A DNA stretch of 64,000 nt from the NCBI GenBank assembly GCA_016647705.1, contig CM028335.1, forward strand, positions 1,364,001-1,428,000. Direction: 5' to 3'. Shown one piece after another: positions 35,301 through 46,299 of the stretch (position 1 is its first letter; each line of letters starts with the position of its first letter). Source of the DNA: Eucommia ulmoides. Its lineage: Eukaryota > Streptophyta > Magnoliopsida > Garryales > Eucommiaceae. A model generated the notes under the pieces. That model did no database searches, was not told the origin of the DNA, and saw nothing but the letters and a program-made list of their open reading frames with translations. Made by a program: the position numbers and the translations under genes.

Positions 35301-37477
35301 GCCAGACACTGAATAACCCACGTGGGTAAACTCCGTCATAAAATATGACGGAATGAACTCTACACGATTTGAATACTTCGGGATTTAATGTGTTCAAAAT
35401 GAAAAGACAGAAAACTTAAGGGTCACAAAGTGAAAAAGCTCAAATTGTTATTTTGACTATACTTACCGAGGAAGAGGATGATGATAAGGACAGTGATGAG
35501 CCAATATGGGAAGAAGACGCTGAGTGAGACACCAATGGTGATCCCCAGCATGAGCATGGGCTGGAAGAGAAGGGCGAGATCATAGTCTAATATGGGCACC
35601 TCTCTGCATGGATGGGGCACTCTCAAGTTGTACCAAACAGACGATGCAGATGCCCCCATTATCATACCTGCACATACATCACATTAATGACATCAACCAT
35701 AGATAAAAGTGTGTTTGGACCAACTTAAGCACACCTCGACAAACCACTTCCCCAGACGATCTTAAGGGCACACTCCCTCACATCGATGTGGTGTATTCAC
35801 GATTTAATTCATGCTCCCCAGGAGAGTTGAAACCCTAGTTGACAAAGAAAAAGGTCATCTCTCCTTGCCAACCGGGCCAACATCTCAATAGTAATAAACG
35901 TTAAGGCAATGTTTGGTTTCACAGAATTGAAATTTTGGAATCGGAATAGGAATTTGAATTGAATGCTAGGAAAAACTTGAAAATTTTCTTGCAATCAATC
36001 CTAATTCCAAGTCCGAGCCTCCAATTCCTTACAACCAAACACTACCTGAATGCAAAAAAATTGAGGTTTATAATTATAAAAGTTAAAAAGATAATTTTGA
36101 GTTTGAAATTACCGATTGGAATTAGAATAGGAAATAAATGCATGCAAGAACTTGAAATTTTCCTTGCAGATATTTCTAATTCTAATTCCAAATCTTCAAT
36201 TCCTTACAAACAAACAATACCAAAATGCCAAAAAAAAAAAAAAAAAAAAGGAGGTGTAAATTAATAAAAGTAAAAACATAATTTAAAGTTTAGAATTTCG
36301 GAATTGGAATTGGAACTGGCAACGAATATATGCAAAAACATGAAAATTTCTTTTTGTTGATTTCAAATTCCAATTTCGAGCCTCCAATTCTTTACAACCA
36401 AACACTACCTAAATGGAAAAAATTAAGATTTATAATTATAAAAGTGAAAAATATGATTAAAAAACAAAAAATAAATAAATTGTATCTTCAGAATTTCTTC
36501 ACCCAAATTTTCTCAATCATCTAAGAAATTCTTTTGATTGAGAGGCTTTCGTATGACTAACATACTTAAATATCATATGTAGATTATATCAACCAAATTA
36601 TTTATTTTCACTTTCGTTTTCTAGTAAAAAATATTATTTTTTTATCATAAAAAATACTTAAAAATGGTGTCAAGTAGTGCCTAATATATTTGATCTCTCT
36701 TTTCAATCACAAGCCCTTGCTGACTTTTTAAGGGGCAAAAAGTGCCACTTTTTACCCTTTCTTTCCCCTTTTCAATCCTATGAGCCACAATAAGCAAAAA
36801 ATTTATGGCGGCCAAACAGTAAAGGTTACTACAAATAGATATTATTAGATATGCTCAAATGAAGAGCAAATTTCAGATATTAGTTTCACAATCGTGTGTG
36901 GGTGGGTGTGGAGAGACTTGTGCGTGTACCAAAAAAGATATGCTCAAATGAATTAGATAGATAGTAGAAGAGAAAAGCACCGTAAAGATTGACAGAAGAA
37001 TGACTTTTTTGGCTTATAAAGAAGAAGGAAGGAAGCAGATAGAAGAGTGCTTACATTTGGAAAGGGCTGCTGCCGACTTGGTGTCAAATCCAACAATCAA
37101 AGTAAGCATAGGAACAAATATACCTCCCCCACCAACCCCTCCCACCGTTCCAAACGCCGATCCCAGGAATCCGATCACCGTCGCCAACACGATTCTCCAG
37201 CTAAACTTCAAGTCCTGCGCCAATAAAGAAAACAACCCATCTAAATAAATGAGACAACCTTGGTGCTGTACCTCTCTCAATAACAAAAATTAGTTCATGG
37301 TGTAAGATTTTCCTTCAAACTTATAACCTGACCACCAATCTTCTTTACACAACGAACCTTTGGTTGACTAACCTTGACTAGCTATTGAGTCAGAACTGTT
37401 AGTAATCTAAGCTCTAATATGAGTGCAGACTCATGAGGTGCTGATCAACATCCCTTCTCACATCCGACAACCTTAAC

Positions 37478-37511
<34 letters not shown>

Positions 37512-37724
37512 AGAGGGGGAGGGGAGAGATAGACATACCGGCCAAACTTTTGATTCAGACCCATAGAGCTGTTGTTGGGAGAAAGTGTTGGTGGAGTTCC
37601 CAAGGAGAAGAAGAGATTGGTTTTTGCTGTGGCTAGATTGTGACTGGTCGTCGATGAAGAACACGGATAGAACCGCCATGAAAAAACCTGCTAGAAGATA
37701 CACAACGAACCCTCTAGTCGCCAT
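25258..37724 (-). CDS. Sulfite exporter TauE/SafE family membrane protein
   Basis: Plant member of the TauE/SafE family (DUF81), polytopic membrane proteins predicted to export anions such as sulfite; plant roles are little known. Twelve exons in gene order: 37539-37724, 37055-37214, 35467-35667, 35031-35092, 34380-34425, 34187-34242, 33963-34049, 33228-33278, 31923-32162, 30141-30234, 29331-29471, 25258-25340. They join in one frame of 468 codons plus TGA, the usual family length. It starts [15 protein letters not shown] (signal anchor). The two internal repeats show [15 protein letters not shown] and [20 protein letters not shown], and it ends [13 protein letters not shown]. Intron 7 (33279-33962) uses a GC donor (AAG|GCAAGC); the others are GT-AG. 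The last intron (25341-29330) holds a hAT MITE and a Copia relic. Confidence 0.95.
25418..25916. mobile_element. hAT-type MITE (499 bp) in the last TauE/SafE intron
   Basis: A perfect 8-bp direct repeat TTCTAAAT (25410-25417; 25917-25924) flanks AAGGATGACAATAAAAATCG ... GAAGCATTGACATGTCTAC. The interior is the same GGTTTTGGTTTT / AACCGAC repeat as at 12978. Confidence 0.85.
26305..26755. mobile_element. MITE, GTTTGATAAC family
   Basis: Left GTCCATGTTTGATAACCG after TAA, right TTGTTATCAAAAGGGTG before TTA. Interior AAGTATTCAATTTTTTAGTA-type arms. Same family as 21744. Confidence 0.65.
27215..27515 (+). repeat. 5' LTR of Copia element 2
   Basis: Ends TCTGAACCCAACA, just before AG and the degenerate primer-binding site. 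The left edge is placed by alignment with the 3' copy (GTATCTCTTGTGAGGTGTAT) and is approximate. Confidence 0.75.
27540..28754 (+). CDS. Retrotransposon gag-protease protein (Copia element 2)
   Basis: An open frame of 404 codons begins [20 protein letters not shown], an N-terminal gag motif common in Ty1/copia. It has a UBN2-type gag region, a lysine-glycine linker, a zinc knuckle ([16 protein letters not shown]2CX4HX4C) near residues 218-231, the protease motif WILDSG near residue 277, and the start of the pre-integrase region (SLYILQAG) before a stop. The frame is still open despite diverged LTRs, which is odd for a long-dead copy. Whether it is expressed is unknown. Confidence 0.85.
   Translation: MTSAKFEIEKFDCENDFSLWRIKISAFLQQGGLAKNLDADEASKLSKEHAAGIEEKAHSVIQLSLADTALREVANEETTKGIWDKLESLYMTKSLTNRLYLKQRLYTLRMEASMFIYQHLDNFNRIIMDLKNIDVKVDEEDQTLILLCLLPISYDSFVNSMLYERDSISLADVNASLNLKELRTKLNGEGSDDRAASLFVKGKKGSVKGGGKSKKDIKCHYCHQFGHYKSECPMLKKRDGQETDVEANVGLNEDSQYVLSILAPKIHSKDEWILDSGCFYHVSRNRDAFTTYNSINGGTVLMGNNISYKIVGIGSVRIRFHDGALRTLTGVCRELDLQKSLVSLSSLDSKGCRFSARGGVLRVCRGVVTMMTRRKIDSLYILQAGTVSTIGVLGSQKQVELQMR
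28815..29119 (+). repeat. 3' LTR of Copia element 2
   Basis: Begins TGTTGAGTGTATCTC and ends TGAACCCAAACA. Aligned with the 5' LTR throughout. Confidence 0.78.
29930..30045 (+). repeat. LTR remnant related to 15160
   Basis: TTGAATCCCATATCACT, ATTTATAAAACCGACGAC and CAAGGCGTCTTTTCAGAG correspond in order to the stretch at 15160-15260. It lies in TauE/SafE intron 29472-30140. Confidence 0.5.
30501..30694 (-). mobile_element. Au-type SINE, near full length
   Basis: On the minus strand it reads GGGGAGTCTTAGTGCAATGG (box-A region), GGTCACGGATTCGAATCG (box B), GATAAGACTGCGTACAATAA and a 3' end of GCACCGGGTTAC plus T-run, the order I know for plant Au SINEs. AACTATATATAT occurs on both sides (30481 and 30695), a likely target duplication. 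It is in TauE/SafE intron 30235-31922. Confidence 0.85.
32299..32585. mobile_element. TIR MITE, TTTTTTGCACTTCGCACTCC family
   Basis: TTTTTTGCACTTCGCACTCC at the left pairs with GGAGTACAAAGTGCAAAAAC at the right. The arms extend inwards (GAGAAATTTCACTTTAGAC / TAAATTGAGATTTCTCC). It lies in TauE/SafE intron 32163-33227. A partial relative is at 35265-35445. Confidence 0.7.
33128..33182 (-). repeat. Au SINE 3' fragment
   Basis: The minus strand reads GACCCTTCCCTAAACTCTG ... GTACCGGACTG, matching the 3' part of the element at 30501. 5'-truncated. Confidence 0.65.
33366..33450. repeat. 41-bp tandem repeat
   Basis: TGTGACTTATATTTGATACC begins at 33366 and 33407, with a third partial unit at 33448. 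Intronic. Confidence 0.8.
35718..35890 (-). repeat. tRNA-derived SINE
   Basis: The minus strand has TTGGCCCGGTTGGCAAGGAG (box A region), AGGGTTTCAACTCTCC (box-B-like), then GATCGTCTGGGGAAGTGG and TCGAGGTGTGC. Its 3' half matches 21600-21735. It lies in TauE/SafE intron 35668-37054. Confidence 0.6.
35920..36430. repeat. Three imperfect tandem copies, unit about 170-185 bp
   Basis: CCAATTCCTTACAACCAAAC-type sequence recurs at about 36029, 36200 and 36384, each followed by TTTATAATTATAAAAGT or a variant. The units also carry GGAATTGGAATTGGAA-type blocks. In TauE/SafE intron 35668-37054. Confidence 0.7.
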
Positions 37725-37799
37725 GGCCAACTGTTAACAGCTTCACCGAACACCACCTCTTTATCACTCTTGTCTTACGTTAATAATTTCTGCCCCAAT

Positions 37800-37975
37800 G
37801 ATATAAGACATATATATAAATCTCTGTGTGGGAGAGAGAAAGAGAGAGAGTGACTAATTGTAATGGAACAGTAATATGTGGCTGCACATGTCACATGTCA
37901 GAGGAAGCTCACCAGGCTAAACTACGTTACAGATTAGACCGTATAGGCACATGGGTGAATCAGGCTGACACGTGG
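37800..37975 (-). promoter_or_regulatory. TauE/SafE gene promoter elements
   Basis: A TTTATATATATG stretch (about 37808-37820, gene strand) is a plausible TATA box about 90 bp above the ATG. GCCACGTGTC (CACGTG at 37969-37974) is a G-box/ABRE-like site. A CT microsatellite lies close by. Motif resemblance only. Confidence 0.4.
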
Positions 37976-38199
37976 CGAGATCGGAGTGGCTAAGTCCAAT
38001 TTTTGTACGGTGTCTCTGCACTCTTCGTTCACCATTAGCTGGATCGCCTCTAGGCTATAGCAAAACAAACAAAAAAATGTTGTCTTCATAGCCCATGCTA
38101 CTTGCAATTGGGATTTTATTACAGTGTTTTCAGAAAGGTTTTAGGATTAATTTTTGGGATCCCTCGTTTCACTTTTAATTTTAAAAAAAATTTAGAGGC

Positions 38200-38780
38200 A
38201 GAAATAACTTGTATTTTATTTCCGTTTATTTTTAAAAAGCATAAGTCTGCTACACGCGTCTGCAGACGCGTGATTACATATAACAATTTTGTGTAAAATT
38301 TTGTTACATGTTACAAATATTACTATATTTTGTAATATGTAACAAAGTAACTTTGAGTATAAATTTTTTTTAGATATAACAAACATCACACAAAATACAT
38401 GTAATTAGTTACATGTAATTAAATGTACACAAATATAAGTAATTAATATTAAACTAATTTATGTGATTAATATTTGTTAAATGTCGCAAATATTACATAA
38501 ATATATGTAATTGTAACATGTAACTAATATTACATAAGTACGTATAACAAAAAATACATATATATGTAAAAATATAGCAATTATTAAATTGTGACTAATA
38601 TTTACTATAAAATCGAATTTACTCATCAAGTTCTCTCTACAATCCCTGCAATACCCCTACAATCCCTGAATTAAAACTCAAGCGTAATCCAACTTAGGGG
38701 ACTAATTCTAAACCTAATAATAAGAAAGGACTAATCGCGGATTAGACTCTAAAAAGAGAGACTAATCGCCGATTATCCCT
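38200..38780. mobile_element. Dispersed repeat rich in GTTACATGTAAC units
   Basis: Holds CACGCGTCTGCAGACGCGTG (palindrome near 38254), then serial ACATGTAACTAATATTACAT-like units and ends with GGACTAATCGCGGATTAG and AATCGCCGATTATCC. Relatives: 41160-41530, 43884-44550, 56960-57540 and 57590-57810. Non-coding; its class is not clear. Confidence 0.65.
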
Positions 38781-41700
38781 TCTTTTTTTTCACCCCTTGT
38801 AATTTTGTCTAATTTCTTTTTAATCCTTCAACTTTAAAAATTTACAGATCACCCTTTGTTTTTTATTTTTTAATTTATATTTTATATTTAAAAGCATAAA
38901 AAGAAAAACTTTAATATTTTCTCTCTCTATTTTATACTTTACTAGTTAATTTTTTATTATTTATTTAATAATTTATAAATGAAATCCAAATTTTTTTGGA
39001 AAAAAAAATAATAATTTTCTATTCTATTACAAGAAAAGAGGTAAAGTGTTATAAATAGGGTGTGATTCATGGCCTATTTAGGTAAAGACAAATTGATTAA
39101 GGTGGGTCTAACACTCCAAAGGTTTGGTCACGTGATTCAACTATGCATTGAACATGTAACACATGAATTGGTACGTAACTGTTAAATTAATTAAAAAAAA
39201 ATACAGTGTGAAGAAGAATTTTAGTTGGAATTGAATACGTTACTATAGTATTTTTACAATTAAATCTTTTCAAATATATCTAACTAAATCGATTATTTCA
39301 ACCCAGATCTAGTTTTAGTTTTAGTTTTGAAAATGATCTAAAGTATTTTTTAAAAATGTATTTTCATTAATATTTTTGAATTGATTGTAACGGTTTATCG
39401 GTCCGTCCTTATGGTTACAGGTTGATAAATCAATGGTAGTCCGATTCACAACCGAATCAAGTTGTAAGAGTTGGGTATTGAGCCGTAATGGTCCGTAATG
39501 GGGCTAACGGTCGTTATGCATAAGTGTAATGGTGCGACTCCATTTTCTACCAAATTGAAGCCCTCCATTGTATTTTTTGTTCAGATCATTGGATTTGAAT
39601 GTAATGTTTGTAATATGATAATATGATACAATTTACTCTTTAATTATTTTTGTGTAATATATTTTTCATTTAATATTGTATATTCTCTTATTCTTATAAG
39701 ATTGTTCAATACACTTTTGAATTTTTATTTTTCATTTTTTTTAATATTTTAATATGTTATGCAATTAAATGTCATAATATCTATTAGAATATGTTTATTA
39801 AGAGTTAAATGATTAGAACAATTATGATTATTACGTTTTTTAAGATTTTCTAGTGATTTAAAAAAAAAAATCAAGACGGCTACGGCGATTCTCCTTACGG
39901 AGAGGCCGATACTCCTGAATACTGTTACACCACGTTTTAAAACATTGTTAAGAACTTAAATTAAAACGAGAAGAATAGATAAATGAGATCTTTTTAGTTG
40001 GAAAATCAATATAATATCTTTCGACAAATAAAATTTGATTTATGCTAAAAGGTAAAAGAGAAACACACTTGATGATTTAATTGATGGAAATAAATGGCAA
40101 ACTTAGAGAGAGAAGTTGTCAAGAGTCTTATAAAAAAAACTATTAAGTTTATCCCATATCAGAAGTGAAAAAGACTAACGATCAGGTTATAAATATGAGA
40201 AAAAGACTCACGTCATGAGTTAACTTTTGAAATTGAGAAAGACCCAAGATCTCTAATTCAATAGTCCCAAAGGAAAAGACTGATCGAGACTTAACCGATC
40301 AAAAATTCGAACGGAGATTGTTGAATACCTAATAGCTAATATAATAATCTACTAGTTGAAGTGGTGAGTTTATAATAATCCAGTCTAACAATCATCATTA
40401 ACTTAATAGAGCTCAAAAAACACGCCAATGAGCTCGATTAATTGCCATTATAAAAATAAATGATGATGGTATTAATATAATTCTCTTCCCCAAGTCTATT
40501 AAGGTGAGCAAAATAGGTTGAATTTTGCAAATTTTTTTACTTTTATTAGATATTTCAGCACAAGTTGACGTTTATCTATAAAATCAATTGAAGGGAACTA
40601 CAAGTATTTGACGTTTATTAGATAATATTTCAGCACAAGTTGACGTTTATCTAGAAAATCAATTGAAGGGAACTAAAAATATTTGACGTTTATTAGATAT
40701 TTATATGAATCAAGAGAGTATTATGTAAAATTTTAAGAGTTCTTAATTTTTTATATAAATATAAGGGTAAAAAATAAAAACGTTGAGGAGCGTTTGAATT
40801 CCCCTCAACCTAATAACATGGCTCCGCCATTGGCAAGCAATAACAATTGTTCACAATTATTTGAAAATTTTAAGTATCTATTGATTTTTCACAATACTTT
40901 GGTCAAATTGTAATATCAAATAGATTTTTTGCTATTCTATTGAAAACCAATTAAAAAAATAGAATCTACATAAACTTTTAAGGGGCTAAATGAAAATATG
41001 TTAAAAATATGAAGGTAAAAGAGTAAAATTTGAAAACATGAAGCATAGCTTGGCAAAAAGTCTCGTTAAACATGTAATTAGCAACAATGTGTCAGCAATA
41101 ATTAATTGGCATTACTATGACTGCCAAAAAAGAGGGGGGGGGGGGGAGAAGGGGCGGCGACAATTGTTTGATTAGTCTCAAATTGCAAACGTAATCTATA
41201 ATTAATTGTTTGATTTAATCCTTTAAATTGGTATTTGCATGCGTATTAGTCCCGTATGTGCTAACGTCCTTGTAAAATTAGTTACATGTAACTGTATAAT
41301 ATTAATTATATGTTACAAGTTACATATATTTGTGCAATATTTGTTACATCTAACAAATATTTTACACACAAATTGGTTACATGTAATTACGAAAATGCAG
41401 CGCGTGTATTGGATCTTCCGCCTTTTTTTAATGCTCAGAAAATAAAATATACATTGTAATTGCGTATGAGATTTTTTTTAAATTAAGAGCAGAATAAGAG
41501 ACTTATTACGGAAATACCGAAAAAAAAAATAAACATATAATTAGCAACAATGTGTCAGCAATAATTGGCATTATTATTTAGGTAAAATAGTAAAATTTGA
41601 AAATATGAAGCATAGCTTGTCAAAAAGTCACGTTAAACATGTAATTAGCAACAATGTGTCAGCAATAATTGGCATATTATGACTGAAAAACGAAAAATTA

Positions 41701-42424
41701 AGGATTAGACAGAATTTTAGTTACAGGGAAAGGTACATGAAAAAAAGGACTATTTTTTTCATGGTACCTTTTGGAAGTCCAAGGAAAGGAACCTCTAATT
41801 CTTTCTTTGTTCGGACAATGATGACAATGATGATATTAATGATAAGACAGATTTGAGTTAAAGTAATTAAAAAATCTCTTTAAGAGTTTGAGTCTGTGAA
41901 AAAATAATTATTAAAAAAGACAATCACACACCCCGAATGAGTTAGTCTTTCACCATGTTTGAATAGAAAGACACTCGTGGTATACCTAAAATATAAAAAA
42001 AATCTAAAAAAACATATACAATAGACTATAAAAAATGTACCACTTACTTCCCTTGATGTTTATCCAAAATCATCAAATTTTTCTATTATTTAAAATATAC
42101 AAGTCAACTTGTTTGATATATATTTTTTTAAAAAAAAAAACATAAATATTCCTATTTTTATTTAAAAAATATATTTTTTATTTTTTTTGAAAAAATCACA
42201 ACATTTATATTTAAATAAAAAAAAATTCAATGCTCCCTCAACTTTTGAAAATTGACATTTTTGTCCCCCATAATTTAAAGATTTTTTTTAAAATTCTAAA
42301 TTTTTAAATTCAGTACCGTCGGATCAATTTCCTAAATCGACTGCTAAGAATGCGGTACATGTATCATGCTCTTATTAGTTCAATCGTGTGAAGCTAGACT
42401 TAAATATGGTGCAATATGAAAAGA
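38781..42424. other. Intergenic spacer, repeats only
   Basis: No gene recognised. It contains the inverted-orientation copy of the GTAACGG repeat (about 39360-39950), a 75-bp tandem duplication (TTTCAGCACAAGTTGACG at 40553 and 40628), and a duplicated block, GAAGCATAGCTTG to CAATGTGTCAGCAATAATT, at about 41040-41130 and 41605-41690 with a partial third at 41530. The duplicated blocks bracket a GTTACATGTAAC-family insertion at 41160-41530. A G-run lies near 41140. Confidence 0.6.
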
Positions 42425-42745
42425 TTACATAACGTTTCATTGCATTGGTCTTGTTTCATTTTAGTCATTCTACTTTAAAAATCTACATATCACTCTTCTT
42501 TATTTTAATTAAAGAGAAAAAATCACATTTTATTCTAGGAATTATAAAATAAAGAAAATTAAAATAGAAGTAATTTTGTACTTTGAAGAAAAAATTAATT
42601 TCCCACGGTTAAGTTAGAAAAAAAATAAGTTGATTTTCGACTTCCAAGTTATTATAAGTAAAATTGGATAAAGTGTATGTTTTATAAAGTATAGAGGGAG
42701 AAACAAGATCAAAGTATATGAGAGTAAAAAACAATTAACCCTAAA
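42425..42745. mobile_element. Palindromic MITE, AGGGGGTAAAA family
   Basis: GGTCTTGTTTCATTTTAGTC ... CATATCACTCTTCTTTATTT at the left, and AGTATATGAGAGTAAAAAAC followed by AATTAACCCT at the right, like 15560-16018. Confidence 0.5.
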
Positions 42746-42769
42746 ATTAAATAATTCCAACTTACCTCA

Positions 42770-42860
42770 AATCCAGTGAATCAGAGTTAAACTTTGGGTA
42801 AATTTGTCTTCACAATGTCCTCAATCCAAGAGTCTTCGTAGAGTTCTCAAGCCTAACCAC
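42770..42860 (-). other. Exon-like block, unassigned
   Basis: The minus strand has an acceptor-like GTGGTTAG, about 85 bp of moderate GC, and a strong donor GAG|GTAAGT. None of the three frames is fully open, so it would have to be a non-coding or terminal exon. It could belong to a transcript starting near 46.97 kb. Weak. Confidence 0.2.
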
Positions 42861-42929
42861 AAAGAGTGTAAAAGACATGTATTAATTACACTAAAGTAAT
42901 ATAACCTGCTTTCAAAGGCAAACATATAG

Positions 42930-43375
42930 GCCCCATTTGGTTACTATTTCGGTAACTTGATTTCTGTTTTCGCTCTCAAAATTTTGAAATTAATATACAA
43001 AAATGTGCTTGGTAAATATATTTTTATTTCCAAAATTTTAAAAGTATTTTCTAAATCTCTTAAGAATGTGAGAAACGAAAAAAAAAATGTTGATTACTAT
43101 TCACTCTCTCAAAATTATTCCCACCACTATCCAGTCACTACAACCCCCGGTCACCATCACCTGCCTGCCACCACCACCCCAACCAACCACCATACATCAA
43201 ACATTGCAACCAAACGCGATTCTTGTTTCTGTTCTCATAAATTAAAAGAAATAATTTCAGGACAATCAACAATGATCGTTACTAAAGATATTTCAATTCC
43301 CGGAATACTCCAGAACAAAAACATAATTCTCAATAGAAGACCACTATTTTGGAAGAACAAAACAAAATATCTTTC
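42930..43375. mobile_element. MITE of the GTTTGGTTACTGTTTC family
   Basis: GGCCCCATTTGGTTACTATT at the left. A C-rich core (43127-43190, with CCACCACC runs), then AATTAAAAGAAATAATTTCA inverted relative to the copies at 14549 and 18462. The right end is unclear. Confidence 0.55.
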
Positions 43376-43802
43376 AAATTTAATATATATCATCACTTGA
43401 CCATTTGTTCATCAAAATGTGGTCCTTATTTTGTCCCACAAAAGAATTGCTGGTGTTAATTGCTATCTTTTCCTAGTCTCACATTCGATGATTGTGGTGG
43501 TTGGGTATCCCTTTCATCATTGGGGTGTCACAATAAGATTAGCACAAATTGTTCTTTCCATCATTGAACATCTTTTTGGGAGAAATATCATATCTAACGA
43601 AGAATCTACCATGGTAATGAGTGCATCAACGAATTGCCAATTCGAAAATGATTGGATATCTTATTATTTCGATTTGTTTGCATCACATAAAATGTGTGTA
43701 TGACAATACTTGAAGAAAGTGCAAGACAAAGAGAAATGAAAATATCCATCTTATTCTACCGTGACTTTTGAATTCACGGTTGACTTGGGATTCCTTCTGC
43801 CT

Positions 43803-45256
43803 AAAGGATACAAATAGAACCGGCAGATAACCAGACCAAATCAAACCAAATGATTTGATTTTGAAATCAATCAAATAGTTTCTAGGGATAATTAGTCATC
43901 AGTCCCAAATAACTGATATAATTTAAAAAAAATCTCGCTTAAAACATAAATTTTGATTTACTCCCTTTAGTTGGTTTTCGCTTGAGTTTTAGTCACGCAT
44001 GTGCAAACATTGTAGGGATTGTAGAGAGAACTTTGGTGAGTAAATTCGAATTATAGTGAATATTAGTTACAACTTAATAATTAACATATATTACATATAT
44101 CTATGTAATTTTAGTTGCATGTACTGGTGTAATATTAGTTACATGTTACAAATTACATGTATTTGTGTAATATTTGTGACATTTAACAAATATTACACAC
44201 AAATTTTTAATATTAATTACATGTTACAAATTAAACGTAATTTGTGTAATATTTGTCACATCTAACAAATTATTACATACAAATTAGTTACATGTTAAAA
44301 AAATACAGTAATATTTATTACATCTAACAAAAATTTACATACAAATTAGTTACATATTAAAAAATACAGTAATATTTGTTATATCTAACCAAAATTTACA
44401 CACAAATTAGTTACATGTAACTGCACAAGTGCAGGCGCTTGTATTTGACTTCAGTTTTTCTTTAATAGACGAGACTAAAAGAAAAGTTGCTTCAGCCAAC
44501 GGGAATTTTTTAAAATTAAGGGCAAACTAAGGACTTGTCACCGAACGCCCATAGTTTCTATTAGAGTTTTGATTTTAAAATTGAAAACCCAAATGGTTTT
44601 GGTTTTAATTTTGATTTTAAGATACTAACTGTGAAACCAGAACGTATCACCGTGATTTTATATCTACTTTTTTTTTTGGTACAAATAATTGAAGGAGAGA
44701 ATTTAAAATTTTGAACACTAGAGAGTCTTACTAGATAACACCTACACTACCAGCCTTGGGTTCTACATCTATTTTCTAATGCATCTTACACCTACTTTTT
44801 TATTTATTTACACTTCTACCTCTATTGTGTGTGTCTATTTTTCTTTATACTTCTACATTTATTTTTTTGTTTTAATGCTCTTTATTTCTTTTTTATTACC
44901 TATCAACTTTATTTGGTGTACTTCAATTATGAGTACAATGTTTGTTTTAACAATTAATGATTTTGTGATTTGATTTTGATTTTATTTGAAATTTACGTTT
45001 TATATTTTAATTATGCTTTTGCTTACAATTTTTTAAACTTGCGTTGTTATAAAAAATTAATAAACATAAAAAAAAAAAAAAAAAGACATTAAGAGTTTTG
45101 CGATTTAGATTTTTGTTTTATATAAATATAAATTTAAAAATCGAATTCTAAGCAACGAGTGATTTACAATTCAATCTTGGGTTTAGTATATACCTAAAGA
45201 CTTTGGTCTTGGATTTTTGTAAAACCGACCAAAAATTAAATCATTATCATCCCTAC
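43803..45256. mobile_element. hAT-type MITE with nested insertions
   Basis: AAAGGATACAAATAGAACCGG at the left and ATTATCATCCCTACT at the right resemble the ends at 12978 and 25418. The interior shows AACCCAAATGGTTTTGG (44585). A GTTACATGTAAC-family repeat (43884-44550) and a SINE-like fragment (44665-44760) are inserted in it. No clear target duplication. Confidence 0.5.
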
Positions 45257-46110
45257 TACATGCAATATATTAACTTTTTGATCAAGTGTAAAAAGATAGT
45301 AAAAGTATTAAAAAAATTAAATTAAACACATATAAAAATCTAAAGAGTACAAATTATAGTTTAATTGAACTTTCTTAAAAGTGAAAGCGTAAAATTTTTG
45401 GACAGAAATTTTCTTCCAAGAACTTCTATAATTCAATTTCATCCATTCATTCCCACAAATTAATCCCAACCCTTAACGAATATAATTTCAAAAAAAAAAA
45501 ACTATATAGCTTCTCTCATCTTCCATCTATAAATTCCGTAATAAAACCAAATAACCTACACTGTGTAACCATCGACATTAAAGATTTCTTGGCCCTGGTC
45601 ATTTGATTGTCTCTCAATTCACAAATTGTACTGTGTTTTAATTAGTTGATTTATAATTTATAAATCATTATATTTCAATATTTAATTATAAAATTTAAAA
45701 ACACTTAAATTAACCACTTTGTATTTCTTTGTTCAAACAAATAACATGTAAATTTAATTAAAACATACATAAATCAAGAAATTTACAAATAAATTCATAA
45801 AAAAGTAGGTGTAAATAAACTACATTTTTTATCGATCATCATAGGAGAAATCTTCGATAAACTAGTTGAATTTCTTCGGGTTAATACAAATCCATCATAG
45901 GTGCATTTTGACTCTAATTGATGATTGATTGTTCTTTTTGGTAGAAAAAGAGAAAAAGGAGAGTGTTTTGTTCAATCTATTGTGCACAATAGTACGGATT
46001 AGCATTAGAAAAGAGTAGTGGATTCAATCAAACGAATGTTGACTTGATAATCGATTATTTTCCATAGTTGAATACATCCACTAGATTGAACAGCGTAATT
46101 TCTAGAATCT

Positions 46111-46165
46111 AGAATTTGAATGTACAACAACAATTAAGCCTTTGTCCCACCTAAGTAGGGACTGC
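46111..46165 (+). mobile_element. 55-bp retro-insertion with 15-bp target duplication
   Basis: TAATTTCTAGAATCT occurs at 46096-46110 and 46166-46180. Between lie ACAACAACAATTAAGCC and TTTGTCCCACCTAAGTAGGG, which I associate with the 3' end of plant RTE-type LINEs (related to CCTTTTCCCACTAAGTGGGG). This looks like an extremely 5'-truncated insertion. Confidence 0.65.
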
Positions 46166-46299
46166 TAATTTCTAGAATCTTGATGAAATTTATCAGTGTT
46201 ATCTTATGAATTCCGAAAATATTTTATCATGAATATATCATCATAGTAGATCTCTGGTATTCTGAATTGTAAATCTTAGCAGATGTTTAAGCTTATACG

